The notes under the pieces were generated by a model. It saw only the letters and a program-made list of their open reading frames with translations. It was not told the origin of the DNA and searched no databases. 64,000 nt of DNA from Ensifer sp. PDNC004 (GTDB lineage: Bacteria > Pseudomonadota > Alphaproteobacteria > Rhizobiales > Rhizobiaceae). Shown piece after piece: positions 9,709-18,210 of the stretch (its first letter is position 1; the number at the start of each line of letters is the position of its first letter). The stretch is taken from the NCBI RefSeq assembly GCF_016919405.1, contig NZ_CP070352.1, positions 744,001-808,000 of the forward strand, in the 5' to 3' direction. A program made the position numbers and the translations under genes.

Positions 9709-10611
9709 CTAGGCTTTCGCAGCCAGCAAGGTCCCCGTGGCGCTCGCGAGCATGACGAGGGCCACGCCGAAGATTTGGTTGAGGGAGAGCGCCTGCCCGA
9801 GCACGAGGAAGCCGGCACCGGCACCGATCGCCGGCTCGAGGCTCATCAGGATACCGAAGGCCGACGGCTGCATGCGCCGCAGCGCCATGAATTCGAGCGC
9901 GTAGGGCAGCAGCGGCACCAGGATGGCAAGCCCGGCCGTCATCAAAAGCATGTCGAATGAGAAGCCGGCTTGGACCTGAGACAGGCCGAACGGCGTCGCA
10001 AACAGCGCGGCAAAGAGCAGCGAAACGGCAAGCCCCTCCAATCCCTTGAAGCGTTGGCCGGCCTGCTTCATCAGGATGATATAGCCGCCCCAGCCGATCG
10101 CCGCACCGAAGGCGAACAGAAGCCCGCGCGTATCGGCAACCCAGGAGGAGCCGTCCCAGGAGAGGCAGAGTACGCCGGCGGCAGCGATTAGAGGGCAGAG
10201 CAGGCGCCAGCCACGACCGCCGAAAACGGCCGCAACGGTCAGGGGACCGAGAAACTCGATCGCCACCGCAAGGCCGAGCGGGATGCGCGCGATCGCCGCG
10301 AAGAAACAGAGCGTCATCACCGCCATCGTCGCGCCGAGCGAAAGCCCGGAAATCCACTGCGCCCGGGTGTAGCGGAGAAAAGGCGGGCGAACGAGAACAA
10401 GCAGGAAGGCGGCCGCCCAGGAGAGCCGCAGCCAGGTCGCGCCGAAGGCGCCGACGCTTTCCATGGCCGGTTTGGAGAGTGCGGCGCCAAACTGCACGCT
10501 CGACATCGAGAGCAGGCAAAAGACGATGGCGATCGTGACGCGCCCGTTGGCGTCACCCGCCGCACCCGGTTCGCTCCACGCGCTATCCGCTGTCGTCTCG
10601 GCTTCCGCCAT
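9709..10611 (-). CDS. EamA/DMT-family inner-membrane transporter
   Basis: This 300-residue protein has about ten hydrophobic helices arranged as two EamA repeats, the fold of the drug/metabolite exporters (RhtA, YddG and relatives). The first repeat begins near residue 20 (VTIAIVFCLLSMSSVQFGAALSK) and the second near residue 150. The segment LPYALEFMALRRMQPSAFGILMSLEPAIGAGAGF is characteristic of RhtA-like amino-acid exporters. I chose the ATG at 10611 because AGGAG lies eight bases upstream. The gene diverges from a LysR gene 91 bases away, which is probably its regulator. The transported compound is not known; threonine/homoserine-type export is the closest family precedent. Confidence 0.85.
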   Translation of the reverse strand: MAEAETTADSAWSEPGAAGDANGRVTIAIVFCLLSMSSVQFGAALSKPAMESVGAFGATWLRLSWAAAFLLVLVRPPFLRYTRAQWISGLSLGATMAVMTLCFFAAIARIPLGLAVAIEFLGPLTVAAVFGGRGWRLLCPLIAAAGVLCLSWDGSSWVADTRGLLFAFGAAIGWGGYIILMKQAGQRFKGLEGLAVSLLFAALFATPFGLSQVQAGFSFDMLLMTAGLAILVPLLPYALEFMALRRMQPSAFGILMSLEPAIGAGAGFLVLGQALSLNQIFGVALVMLASATGTLLAAKA

Positions 10612-10653
10612 GTCCGTTCTCCTCTTGGGCTTGAACAGACATAGCAATCCCGG

Positions 10654-10679
10654 CACAATAAGGAACGCTAATAATTGTG
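10654..10679. promoter_or_regulatory. Divergent promoter region with possible LysR-binding site
   Basis: The 91-base gap between the EamA gene and the divergent LysR gene is AT-rich compared with its surroundings. It contains an inverted pair CACAAT (10654-10659) and ATTGTG (10674-10679). LysR regulators normally bind T-N11-A type inverted repeats in such gaps, so this is a reasonable site, but the arms are short. Confidence 0.35.
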
Positions 10680-10702
10680 ATGCCTTCATAAGGGATCGTT
10701 AT

Positions 10703-11590
10703 ATGAATGATTTGGATATCGCTCTGTTGCGCGCCTTCGTCGTCACCGCCGAATGCGGCAGCGTCAGCGGTGCGGCGCAGCGGCTGGCAAGGACGCAAGC
10801 GGCCGTCAGCATGCAGTTGCGCCGGCTGGAGGACGATCTCGGCGCGCGACTGTTGAACCGCAATGCAAGAGGCATGGACCTGACCGAAGCCGGACATGTG
10901 CTCCTGCCCTACGCGCAGAAGATGCTGGGGCTCAGCGCCGGCGCCCGGCGCGCGCTTGCCGGACAGGCGCTCCAGGGACCCATCCGCTTCGGCATGATCG
11001 AGGACATTGCGGTGGGCTCACTGCCGCGGGCGCTGCAGCGCTTAGCCGACTGCCATCCGAATGTGGCGCTCGAACTGACGGTGACCGAAAGCACCGTACT
11101 GTCGGAAAAGCTGTCGCAGGGCCAGCTCGATGTCGCGATCGGCGACCCGGCGCTGATCCGCGGAGAGCCGATCCTTACCTGGCGACTGCCGCTCCGGTGG
11201 GTTGCCGCACGCGGTTTCGAGGTGCCGGCGGAAGGGCCGTTGCCGCTCATCACCTTCGACGGGGTCTGCACCTGGCGGCAGAAGATGATCGAAGCGCTGA
11301 AGGGCGGGCATCGTCCCTGGCGCACGGTGCTGACAAGCGCCAGCCTGTCCTCCATCCAGTCGATGATCGAGGCGGGGCTTGGCATCGCCGTTCTCCTGGA
11401 TCTCAACATTCGTCCCAACACGATGCGGGTTCTCGGCGCCGAAGAGGGCCTGCCGCCCGCCCCGGTGATCGAGCTTGGACTTTTCGCCGCCGACGACCAG
11501 GGCCTGGCGTCCCGCCCGGTCGCAGCACTTTGGGCGTTTCTTTCCGACGAACTCCAGGCGCAGGCCCTGGCAACCGGCCGCGCCGCGTGA
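10703..11590 (+). CDS. LysR-family transcriptional regulator
   Basis: This 295-residue regulator starts with a LysR winged helix-turn-helix (residues 1-60, with GSVSGAAQRLARTQAAVSMQLRRLE) followed by the two-lobed periplasmic-binding-like effector domain. The ATG at 10703 aligns the first residues (MNDLDIALLRAFV) with the family start. It diverges from the EamA exporter gene and probably controls it; the effector would then be the exported metabolite or a precursor. The gene end is followed by about 130 bases and then the lac-type regulator, which has its own promoter. Confidence 0.88.
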   Translation: MNDLDIALLRAFVVTAECGSVSGAAQRLARTQAAVSMQLRRLEDDLGARLLNRNARGMDLTEAGHVLLPYAQKMLGLSAGARRALAGQALQGPIRFGMIEDIAVGSLPRALQRLADCHPNVALELTVTESTVLSEKLSQGQLDVAIGDPALIRGEPILTWRLPLRWVAARGFEVPAEGPLPLITFDGVCTWRQKMIEALKGGHRPWRTVLTSASLSSIQSMIEAGLGIAVLLDLNIRPNTMRVLGAEEGLPPAPVIELGLFAADDQGLASRPVAALWAFLSDELQAQALATGRAA

Positions 11591-11639
11591 CGGCGCGCGG
11601 CCACGCCCCTTTCCATGAACGAAATAAGGCGCCCAGAGA

Positions 11640-11669
11640 TTGAAAAAACCGAGGCAAAATTTTACTAAA
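11640..11669 (+). promoter_or_regulatory. Promoter of the LacI-type regulator gene with overlapping operator
   Basis: A -35-like TTGAAA (11640-11645) is followed after exactly 17 bases by a -10-like TACTAA (11663-11668). The near-palindrome TTTA-C-TAAA at 11661-11669 covers the -10. The surrounding 20 bases (GCAAAATTTTACTAAATAAG) resemble a second site upstream of lacE at 12764-12783. This fits an autoregulatory LacI-type operator. The assignment is by eye only. Confidence 0.5.
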
Positions 11670-11724
11670 TAAGAATTGCGCCGCGCCCGAAAGGAAGGCC
11701 GCGGCGGCGGGCAGGACATTGGAT

Positions 11725-12741
11725 ATGGTCACAATCAAGGAAATCGCTTCGGCTGTCGGCGTCTCCTCGGCGACGGTCTCTCGGGTGCTGAACTACGATC
11801 CGACCCTTTCGATCTCGACCAAGAAGCGGCAGGCGATCATCGAAACGGCCGAGGCGCTGAACTACGCGACACCGCGCAACCGCGGCCGCGGCGCGGGTCC
11901 CCTGCAGGGCCTGAAGTTCGCGCTGGTGCATTTCCTTCAGCCCGCCCAGGAACTGATCGACCCCTATTATGTCGGTGTGCGGCTCGGCATCGAGAACCGC
12001 TGCCAGGCTCTGAAGATCGAGGTGGTGAAAGTCTTCCACAACGGCAATCTGCCGGAGGCGGCAATCCTGCAGGGGGCGAATGGCGTCGTCGCCGTGGGCC
12101 ACCACTATGGCGAAGAAGTCCACTGGCTGCGGCGGCACAGCCGCCATCTGGTCTTTGCGGATTTCGCCCCCGACGATGATGTCGACGACAGTGTGATGAG
12201 CGACGTCTCGATCGCGATGAACCGCCTGCTAGACGGCGTTTACGGCATGGGATACCGCCGCATCGGCTTTCTCGGCTGGATCGACGCCTTCCGCGACAAG
12301 GACCACATCCATTCGGAACGCCGCTGCCGCGCCTTCATTCAATGGATGACGAGGGCCGGCCTTTACGACCCCGAACTCTGCATGGTCGAGAAGCTGACGC
12401 CTGACAGCGGCTATACGCTCGCCAAGGCGATGCTATCGAAGCCCAATCCGCCCAAGATCCTCGTCACCTGCAACGACAACATGGCGATCGGCGCCTACCG
12501 CGCCATTCACGAGATGGGCCTGCGGATCCCCGACGATGTCGCCGTCGCGAGTTTCAACGACATTCCTGTCGCCCAGTTTCTCGGGCCACCGCTTTCGACG
12601 GTGAAGATCCCAGCCGAAGTGATCGGCGAGACGGCCGTCGACCTTCTGGTCGAGCGGCTGACCGGACGCGACGTCGCGAAGAAGGTGATCCTCGGAACCG
12701 AGATGGTCTGGCGCGGCAGCACGGCTGCCGCCGGCGCGTAA
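11725..12741 (+). CDS. LacI-family transcriptional regulator of the beta-galactoside operon
   Basis: This 338-residue repressor-type protein has the N-terminal LacI helix-turn-helix (TIKEIASAVGVSSATVSRVLN, with the hinge and YD motif) followed by a sugar-binding core. The effector domain shows the usual CNDNMAIGAYRAIHEMGLRIPDD block. A TTG at 11719 is also possible, but the ATG at 11725 has an AGGA at better spacing and matches the usual start. The gene is immediately upstream of and co-oriented with lacE-F-G-Z-K, so it most likely regulates that operon and itself. The inducer is presumably a beta-galactoside or a derivative. Confidence 0.9.
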   Translation: MVTIKEIASAVGVSSATVSRVLNYDPTLSISTKKRQAIIETAEALNYATPRNRGRGAGPLQGLKFALVHFLQPAQELIDPYYVGVRLGIENRCQALKIEVVKVFHNGNLPEAAILQGANGVVAVGHHYGEEVHWLRRHSRHLVFADFAPDDDVDDSVMSDVSIAMNRLLDGVYGMGYRRIGFLGWIDAFRDKDHIHSERRCRAFIQWMTRAGLYDPELCMVEKLTPDSGYTLAKAMLSKPNPPKILVTCNDNMAIGAYRAIHEMGLRIPDDVAVASFNDIPVAQFLGPPLSTVKIPAEVIGETAVDLLVERLTGRDVAKKVILGTEMVWRGSTAAAGA

Positions 12742-12762
12742 AACGGTCGGTAAAAAACGCGT

Positions 12763-12811
12763 GGTAAAAATTTACTGAAATATTGCCTTCTCCAGAATTT
12801 TGCGAAATACT
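12763..12811 (+). promoter_or_regulatory. lacE promoter with LacI-type operator
   Basis: A -35-like TTGCCT (12783-12788) and a -10-like AATACT (12806-12811) are separated by 17 bases. Directly upstream, 12764-12783 (GTAAAAATTTACTGAAATAT) resembles the site over the regulator's own -10, sharing the AATTTACT/ATTTTACT core followed by A/G-AAA. A related AATTTTGCGAAATA lies inside the spacer and could be a second half-site. Mapping of the start site has not been seen, so this is a sequence-only prediction. Confidence 0.48.
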
Positions 12812-12816
12812 CCGCG

Positions 12817-12840
12817 CCGAGACTAGGAGGAACGTCTCGG
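12817..12840 (+). promoter_or_regulatory. Short hairpin in the lacE leader
   Basis: CCGAGAC (12817-12823) can pair with GTCTCGG (12834-12840), leaving a 10-base loop that displays AGGAGG. No start codon follows this motif at a usable distance; the real lacE ribosome-binding site is the GGAGGA further down, just before 12869. It may be a leader stabilising element. Function is not known. Confidence 0.35.
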
Positions 12841-12868
12841 GGAACGAATTTCGAGGGAGGAGAAACTA

Positions 12869-14137
12869 ATGGACATGCGTACCTATCTGCCGCGCTTTGC
12901 CGCCATCGCGCTTGCAGGCGCCAGCCTCTTGGCCGTCACGGCCGCCGAGGCCAAGGAAATCACCATCTGGTGCTGGGATCCGAACTTCAACGTTGCGATC
13001 ATGAAGGAGGCCGGCGCGCGCTACACCAAGACGCATCCGGACGTGACCTTCAACATCGTCGATTTCGCCAAGGCCGACGTCGAGCAGAAGCTGCAGACCG
13101 GCCTTTCGTCAGGCACCGCGGACGCCCTGCCTGACATCGTTCTGATCGAAGACTACGGCGCGCAGAAATATCTGCAGTCCTTCCCCGGCGCCTTCGCGCC
13201 GCTCTCCGGCACTGTCGATTATTCCGGCTTCGCTCCCTACAAGGTCGAACTGATGACGCTGGATGGCCAGGTCTACGGCATGCCGTTCGATTCCGGCGTC
13301 ACCGGGCTCTACTATCGCAAGGACTATCTGGAGCAGGCCGGCTTCAAGCCGGAGGACATGCAAGGCATCACCTGGGACCGCTTCATCGAGATCGGAAAGC
13401 AGGTCGAGGCCAAGACCGGCAAGAAGATGATGGGCCTCGACCCAACCGACGCGGGCCTCGTGCGCATCATCATGCAATCGGCCGGGCAATGGTATTTCGA
13501 CAAGGAAGGCAAGGCCAACATCACCGGCAACGCGGCGTTGAAGGCGTCGCTGGAAACGATCAACAAGATCATGGCCGCCAACATCTACAAGCCGGCCGCT
13601 GGCTGGTCCGATTGGGTCGGGACCTTCACCTCGGGCGATGTCGCCACCGTCATCACCGGCGTCTGGATCACCGGCACGGTCAAGGCGCAGCCGGACCAGT
13701 CCGGCAAGTGGGGCGTGGCGCCGATCCCGGCGCTGTCGATCGACGGCGCAACGCATGCCTCCAACCTCGGCGGATCGAGCTGGTACGTGCTTGAAGGCTC
13801 GGCCGAAAAGGCCGAAGCGATCGACTTCCTGAACGAGGTCTACGCCAAGGACGTCGATTTCTACCAAACGATCCTGACCGACCGCGGCGCTGTCGGCTCG
13901 CTGCTTGCCGCCCGCGGCGGGGCCGCCTACGGCGAGGCCGATGCCTTCTTCGGCGGCGAGAAGGTCTGGCAGAACTTCTCCGACTGGCTCGCGAAGGTTC
14001 CCTCCGTCAACTACGGCGTCTTCACCAACGAGGCGGACACGGCCGTTACCGCACAGCTTCCGGCGCTGCAGCAGGGGACGCCCGTCGATGACATCCTGAA
14101 GGCGATCGACGCCGAGGTCAGCGCACAGGTCCAGTAA
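12869..14137 (+). CDS. lacE: Beta-galactoside (lactose-type) ABC transporter periplasmic binding protein
   Basis: This 422-residue family 1 solute-binding protein has a signal peptide with likely cleavage after AEA near residue 28, then the mature start KEITIWCWDPNFN. Typical features are the acidic/aromatic ligand-cleft segments and the block GGSSWYVLEGSAEKAEAIDFL near the C-terminal third. GGAGG sits about eight bases before the ATG. The gene opens an operon with the order binding protein, permease, permease, GH2 enzyme, ATPase, which is the lacEFGZK order known from Agrobacterium radiobacter and Sinorhizobium. That order, not a detailed comparison of this protein, is the basis of the symbol. 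Confidence 0.86.
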   Translation: MDMRTYLPRFAAIALAGASLLAVTAAEAKEITIWCWDPNFNVAIMKEAGARYTKTHPDVTFNIVDFAKADVEQKLQTGLSSGTADALPDIVLIEDYGAQKYLQSFPGAFAPLSGTVDYSGFAPYKVELMTLDGQVYGMPFDSGVTGLYYRKDYLEQAGFKPEDMQGITWDRFIEIGKQVEAKTGKKMMGLDPTDAGLVRIIMQSAGQWYFDKEGKANITGNAALKASLETINKIMAANIYKPAAGWSDWVGTFTSGDVATVITGVWITGTVKAQPDQSGKWGVAPIPALSIDGATHASNLGGSSWYVLEGSAEKAEAIDFLNEVYAKDVDFYQTILTDRGAVGSLLAARGGAAYGEADAFFGGEKVWQNFSDWLAKVPSVNYGVFTNEADTAVTAQLPALQQGTPVDDILKAIDAEVSAQVQ

Positions 14138-14165
14138 TCGCCACGGCGATCGTCTGCATTGCTCC

Positions 14166-14191
14166 TGGCCGCGGTAATCACACCGCGGCCA
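14166..14191 (+). terminator. Intercistronic hairpin between lacE and lacF
   Basis: Perfect 10-bp arms TGGCCGCGGT (14166-14175) and ACCGCGGCCA (14182-14191) flank a 6-base loop, 28 bases after the lacE stop. No U run follows. It resembles the hairpin after the ytfQ-like gene and the known structures after malE-type genes, which protect the binding-protein mRNA and reduce readthrough. Confidence 0.65.
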
Positions 14192-14207
14192 ACGGCTCCT
14201 GCTATTC

Positions 14208-15119
14208 ATGGGGATGATGATGGCTCTCGCGCGTCGCGGCGGCATCGGCCGATACTACAACGTCAATGGCTGGCTCTTCGTCGCGCCGGCGCTCGGGCTG
14301 ATCGCCCTTTTCATGATCTATCCGATCGTCTGGTCGCTGTGGATGTCGTTCCAGTCCGGCCGCGGCATGATGCTGAAATTCGCCGGCTTCGCCAACATCG
14401 TCCGCCTCTGGAACGATCCGGTCTTCATCAAGGCCCTCACCAACACGCTGACCTATTTCGTCGTGCAGGTGCCGATCATGATCCTCCTGGCGCTGATCCT
14501 GGCGTCACTGCTCAACAACCCCAAACTCGTTGGCCGCGGCTTCTTCCGCACCGCCATCTTCCTGCCCTGCGTCACCTCGCTCGTTGCCTATTCGGTGCTG
14601 TTCAAGGGCATGTTCGCGCTCGACGGCATCGTCAATTCGACGCTCGAGGCAATCGGCCTCATCGCCTCGCCGATCCCGTGGCTGACGCATCCCTTCTGGG
14701 CAAAAACACTCGTCATCATCGCGATCACCTGGCGCTGGACCGGCTACAACATGATCTTCTACCTCGCGGCGATGCAGAACATCGACAAGTCGATCTATGA
14801 GGTCGCCCGGATCGATGGCGTGCCCGCCTGGGCGCGGTTCACCCACATCACCATCCCGCTGTTGAAACCCGTCATCCTGTTCACGACGATCATTTCGACG
14901 ATCGGCACGATCCAGCTCTTCGACGAGGTCTATAACCTGACCGAAGGCAAGGGTGGCCCGTCGAACGCGACGCTGACGCTCTCGCTCTACATCTACAACC
15001 TGACCTTCCGCTTCATGCCGAATTTCGGCTACGCCGCGACGGTCTCCTACGTGATCGTCGTGCTCGTCGCGCTGCTTGCCTGCCTCCAGTTCTTCGCGGC
15101 ACGGGAGCGCGACCGATGA
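14208..15119 (+). CDS. lacF: Beta-galactoside ABC transporter permease (MalF-like)
   Basis: This 303-residue inner-membrane protein has six predicted helices and the EAA loop that contacts the ATPase (EVARIDGVPAWARFTHITIPLL, near residue 200). It should form the transport channel together with LacG. Start choice is uncertain by a few codons because ATG codons cluster at 14208, 14214, 14217 and 14220; the first is reported. The gene overlaps lacG by four bases (ATGA). Confidence 0.9.
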   Translation: MGMMMALARRGGIGRYYNVNGWLFVAPALGLIALFMIYPIVWSLWMSFQSGRGMMLKFAGFANIVRLWNDPVFIKALTNTLTYFVVQVPIMILLALILASLLNNPKLVGRGFFRTAIFLPCVTSLVAYSVLFKGMFALDGIVNSTLEAIGLIASPIPWLTHPFWAKTLVIIAITWRWTGYNMIFYLAAMQNIDKSIYEVARIDGVPAWARFTHITIPLLKPVILFTTIISTIGTIQLFDEVYNLTEGKGGPSNATLTLSLYIYNLTFRFMPNFGYAATVSYVIVVLVALLACLQFFAARERDR

Positions 15120-15937
15120 GCAACGGAACCACACGTATCGCCGGCACCATCATCACCTACGGCTTCGTCGGGCTGATGGCCTTTCTCTCGATCTTTCCCT
15201 TCGTCTGGATGCTTCTCGGCGCAACCAATTCGTCGATCGACATCATCAAGGGCAGGATGATGCCGGGCAGCGCGCTTGCCACCAACATCGCCACCTTCTT
15301 TACCCAGGTGAACGCACCGCTGGTCTTCTGGAATTCGGCCAAGATCGCCATTCTGGCGACGGTGCTGACGCTCGCCGTCTCGTCGCTTGCCGGCTACGGC
15401 TTCGAGATGTTTCGCTCGCGCCACCGCGATCGGATCTACAGCGCCATGCTGATCACGATGATGATTCCGTTTGCGGCGCTGATGATCCCGCTCTTCATCA
15501 TGATGGGCAAGGCGGGGCTGATCAACACCCACATTGCCGTCGTGCTGCCGACGATCGGCTCGGCCTTCATCGTCTTCTATTTCCGCCAGACCACCAAGGC
15601 GTTCCCGTCCGAACTGCGCGACGCGGCCAAGGTCGACGGCCTCAAGGAATGGCAGATCTTCCTGTTCATCTACGTGCCGGTGATGCGCTCGACCTATGCG
15701 GCCGCCTTCATCATCGTCTTCATGACGGCGTGGAACAACTATCTCTGGCCGCTGATCGTGCTGCAGTCGAACGAGCAGAAGACGATCACGCTGGTCATCT
15801 CCTCTCTCGCGTCTGCCTACTACCCCGACTACGGCGTCGTCATGGTCGGCACCATTCTCGCGACGCTTCCCACCCTCGCGGTCTTCTTCTTCATGCAACG
15901 CCAATTCGTCCAGGGAATGCTGGGCTCAGTCAAATAG
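15116..15937 (+). CDS. lacG: Beta-galactoside ABC transporter permease (MalG-like)
   Basis: This 273-residue second permease has six helices and a clear EAA loop (RDAAKVDGLKEWQIFLFIYVPV) near residue 180. The N-terminal helix is followed by a periplasmic segment, as in MalG/LacG proteins. Its start is embedded in the lacF stop, and the beta-galactosidase gene follows after eight bases, so the operon is contiguous here. Confidence 0.9.
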   Translation: MSNGTTRIAGTIITYGFVGLMAFLSIFPFVWMLLGATNSSIDIIKGRMMPGSALATNIATFFTQVNAPLVFWNSAKIAILATVLTLAVSSLAGYGFEMFRSRHRDRIYSAMLITMMIPFAALMIPLFIMMGKAGLINTHIAVVLPTIGSAFIVFYFRQTTKAFPSELRDAAKVDGLKEWQIFLFIYVPVMRSTYAAAFIIVFMTAWNNYLWPLIVLQSNEQKTITLVISSLASAYYPDYGVVMVGTILATLPTLAVFFFMQRQFVQGMLGSVK

Positions 15938-15945
15938 GAATGATC

Positions 15946-18210
15946 ATGCGTTCTGTTACCTCTTTCAACGACACCTGGATTTTCTCCGAAGGCTTCGATG
16001 CGGCAAGCGCCGGACGCCTGCAGGTGGGCAAGTCGGTCAGCCTGCCGCACAATGCGGTCGAACTGCCGTTCAACTATTTCGACGAGACCTCCTATCAGCG
16101 CGCCTTCACCTACCAGAAGGTGCTCGCCTGGCGTCGGGAGTTTCACGGCCGCGAAGTCTCGCTCGTCTTCGACGCCGCCATGGCCGACGCCGTCGTCTAT
16201 CTCAACGGCGAAGAGATCATCGCCCACAAGGACGGTTACACGCCCTTCGAAGCGCGGCTGGCGGAGAAGCTGCGGGAGGGCGACAACCTGATCACCGTCA
16301 AGATCGACGGCAGCGAGAACCCCGAGATCCCGCCTTTCGGCGGTCGCATCGACTATCTCACCTATGCCGGCATCTATCGCGACGTCTGGCTGAAGGTCAC
16401 CGATGCCGTTTCGATCGCCAATCTCAAAATCGAGACCCGCGATGCGCTGAGCGAAACCAAGTCCGTCTCGATCCGTTGCGACCTCGCCAATCCGGAAGGA
16501 CTGGCCTTCACCGGCACAATCACCGCGCTGCTCCAGGACGCGAACGGCAAGGTGCTGGCGGAAGTTGCCGGCGAAAGCCGCGGCGAGAGCGTCACGCTTG
16601 AGCTCAAGGGGCTGAAGGGCCTTTCGCTCTGGGATATCGACAGCCCCGTTCTCTATGAAGTCGAGGCGCAACTGCGCAGCGACCGTGGCAGCGACCGGCT
16701 GTCGTCGCGCTTCGGCTTCCGCACGGCCGAATTCACCACCGAGGGGTTCAAGCTCAACGGCCGGCCGCTGAAGATCCGCGGCCTCAACCGCCACCAGGCC
16801 TTCCCCTATGTCGGCTACGCCATGGGCCGTACGGCACAGGAGCGCGACGCGGAACTCCTGAAGAACACGCTGCATTGCAATCTCGTGCGCACCTCGCACT
16901 ATCCGCAGTCAAAATGGTTCCTCGACCATTGCGACCGCATCGGCCTGCTGGTGTTCGAGGAAATCCCCGGCTGGCAGCACATCGGCGGCGAGGCGTGGAA
17001 GCAGGAAGCGATCGAGAATGTCCGCCGCATGATCGAGCGCGACTGGAACCATCCGTCGATCATCATCTGGGGCGTGCGCATCAACGAATCCCAGGACTCG
17101 CATGATTTCTACGTCGAGACCAACCGGCTGGCGCGTGAACTCGACCCGACGCGCCAGACCGGCGGCGTGCGCTACATCACCGACAGCGAATACCTCGAAG
17201 ACGTCTACACCATGAACGACTTCATCCTCGGCAACGAGGAACTGCCGGGCGCGAACCGCCCGCGCACGGCGCTGCGGCCGCAGCAGGAATGCACCGGTCT
17301 CACCCGCAAGGTCCCCTATATGATCACCGAATTCGGCGGTCACATGTTTCCGACGAAGATCTACGACCAGGAGCAGAGACAGGCCGAGCATGTGCGCCGG
17401 CATCTGGAAGTGCTGAACGCAGCCTATGGCGACCCGAGCATTTCCGGCGCCGTCGGCTGGTGCATGTTCGACTACAACACCCACAAGGACTTCGGCTCCG
17501 GCGACCGGATCTGCTATCACGGTGTCATGGACATGTTCCGCCAGCCGAAATTCGCAGCCTATGTCTATGCCAGCCAAGGCGAACCGTCGGAGGGCGTGGT
17601 GATGAAGCCGGTCACCTTCTGGGCCCGTGGCGAGCGCAATATCGGCGGCGTGCTGCCGTTGATCGTGCTCACCAATTGCGACGAGGTCGAGCTGAAATAC
17701 GGCTCGCTCGTCAAACGCGTCGGCCCGGACCGCGAGAACTTCCCGCATCTGCCGCATCCGCCCGTCGTCATCGACCATCGCCACTTCACCAAGGACGAAC
17801 TCGGCGTCTGGGGCATGAAGTGGGAAGACGCAGCCTTCACCGGCTTTATCAACGGCGAGTCCGTCGCCAACCTCCGCATGGTCGCCGATCCGGTGCCAAC
17901 GGCGCTGGAAGTCGTCCCCGACAGCACGGCGCTTCGGGCCGAAGGGCGCGACAGCGTGCGGGTGATCGTGCGCGCACTCGATCAGGCCGGCAACGTGCTG
18001 CCCTTCCTCAATGACGCGGTCGACGTGACAGTCACCGGCCCTGCCCGCCTTCTCGGCCCCGATCGCCTGATCTTCCAGGGCGGTTCGACCGGCTTCTGGC
18101 TGGAAACGACGGGTGCTGCCGGCGGCATCGCCGTCGCGGTGACCTCGACGCGGCTTGGAACCGTGAGGCTGGAGCTTTCGGCGGTGTCGGACGAGGCGGC
18201 GGCTGCATGA
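15946..18210 (+). CDS. lacZ: Glycoside hydrolase family 2 beta-galactosidase
   Basis: This 754-residue cytoplasmic enzyme hydrolyses imported beta-galactosides. An N-terminal GH2 sugar-binding jelly roll (about residues 1-155) is followed by an immunoglobulin-like domain and the TIM barrel from about residue 265. The acid/base glutamate is Glu381 in WGVRINESQDS and the nucleophile is Glu462 in MITEFGGHM, both in the GH2 contexts. The conserved NRHQAFPYVG block (residues 281-290) is also present. It is shorter than the 1,020-residue E. coli LacZ and lacks its C-terminal small-chain domain, which is usual for rhizobial enzymes. I chose the ATG at 15946, six bases after AGGA; an ATG two codons earlier is possible. 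Other GH2 specificities such as beta-glucuronidase cannot be excluded by sequence, but the operon favours galactosides. Confidence 0.87.
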   Translation: MRSVTSFNDTWIFSEGFDAASAGRLQVGKSVSLPHNAVELPFNYFDETSYQRAFTYQKVLAWRREFHGREVSLVFDAAMADAVVYLNGEEIIAHKDGYTPFEARLAEKLREGDNLITVKIDGSENPEIPPFGGRIDYLTYAGIYRDVWLKVTDAVSIANLKIETRDALSETKSVSIRCDLANPEGLAFTGTITALLQDANGKVLAEVAGESRGESVTLELKGLKGLSLWDIDSPVLYEVEAQLRSDRGSDRLSSRFGFRTAEFTTEGFKLNGRPLKIRGLNRHQAFPYVGYAMGRTAQERDAELLKNTLHCNLVRTSHYPQSKWFLDHCDRIGLLVFEEIPGWQHIGGEAWKQEAIENVRRMIERDWNHPSIIIWGVRINESQDSHDFYVETNRLARELDPTRQTGGVRYITDSEYLEDVYTMNDFILGNEELPGANRPRTALRPQQECTGLTRKVPYMITEFGGHMFPTKIYDQEQRQAEHVRRHLEVLNAAYGDPSISGAVGWCMFDYNTHKDFGSGDRICYHGVMDMFRQPKFAAYVYASQGEPSEGVVMKPVTFWARGERNIGGVLPLIVLTNCDEVELKYGSLVKRVGPDRENFPHLPHPPVVIDHRHFTKDELGVWGMKWEDAAFTGFINGESVANLRMVADPVPTALEVVPDSTALRAEGRDSVRVIVRALDQAGNVLPFLNDAVDVTVTGPARLLGPDRLIFQGGSTGFWLETTGAAGGIAVAVTSTRLGTVRLELSAVSDEAAAA

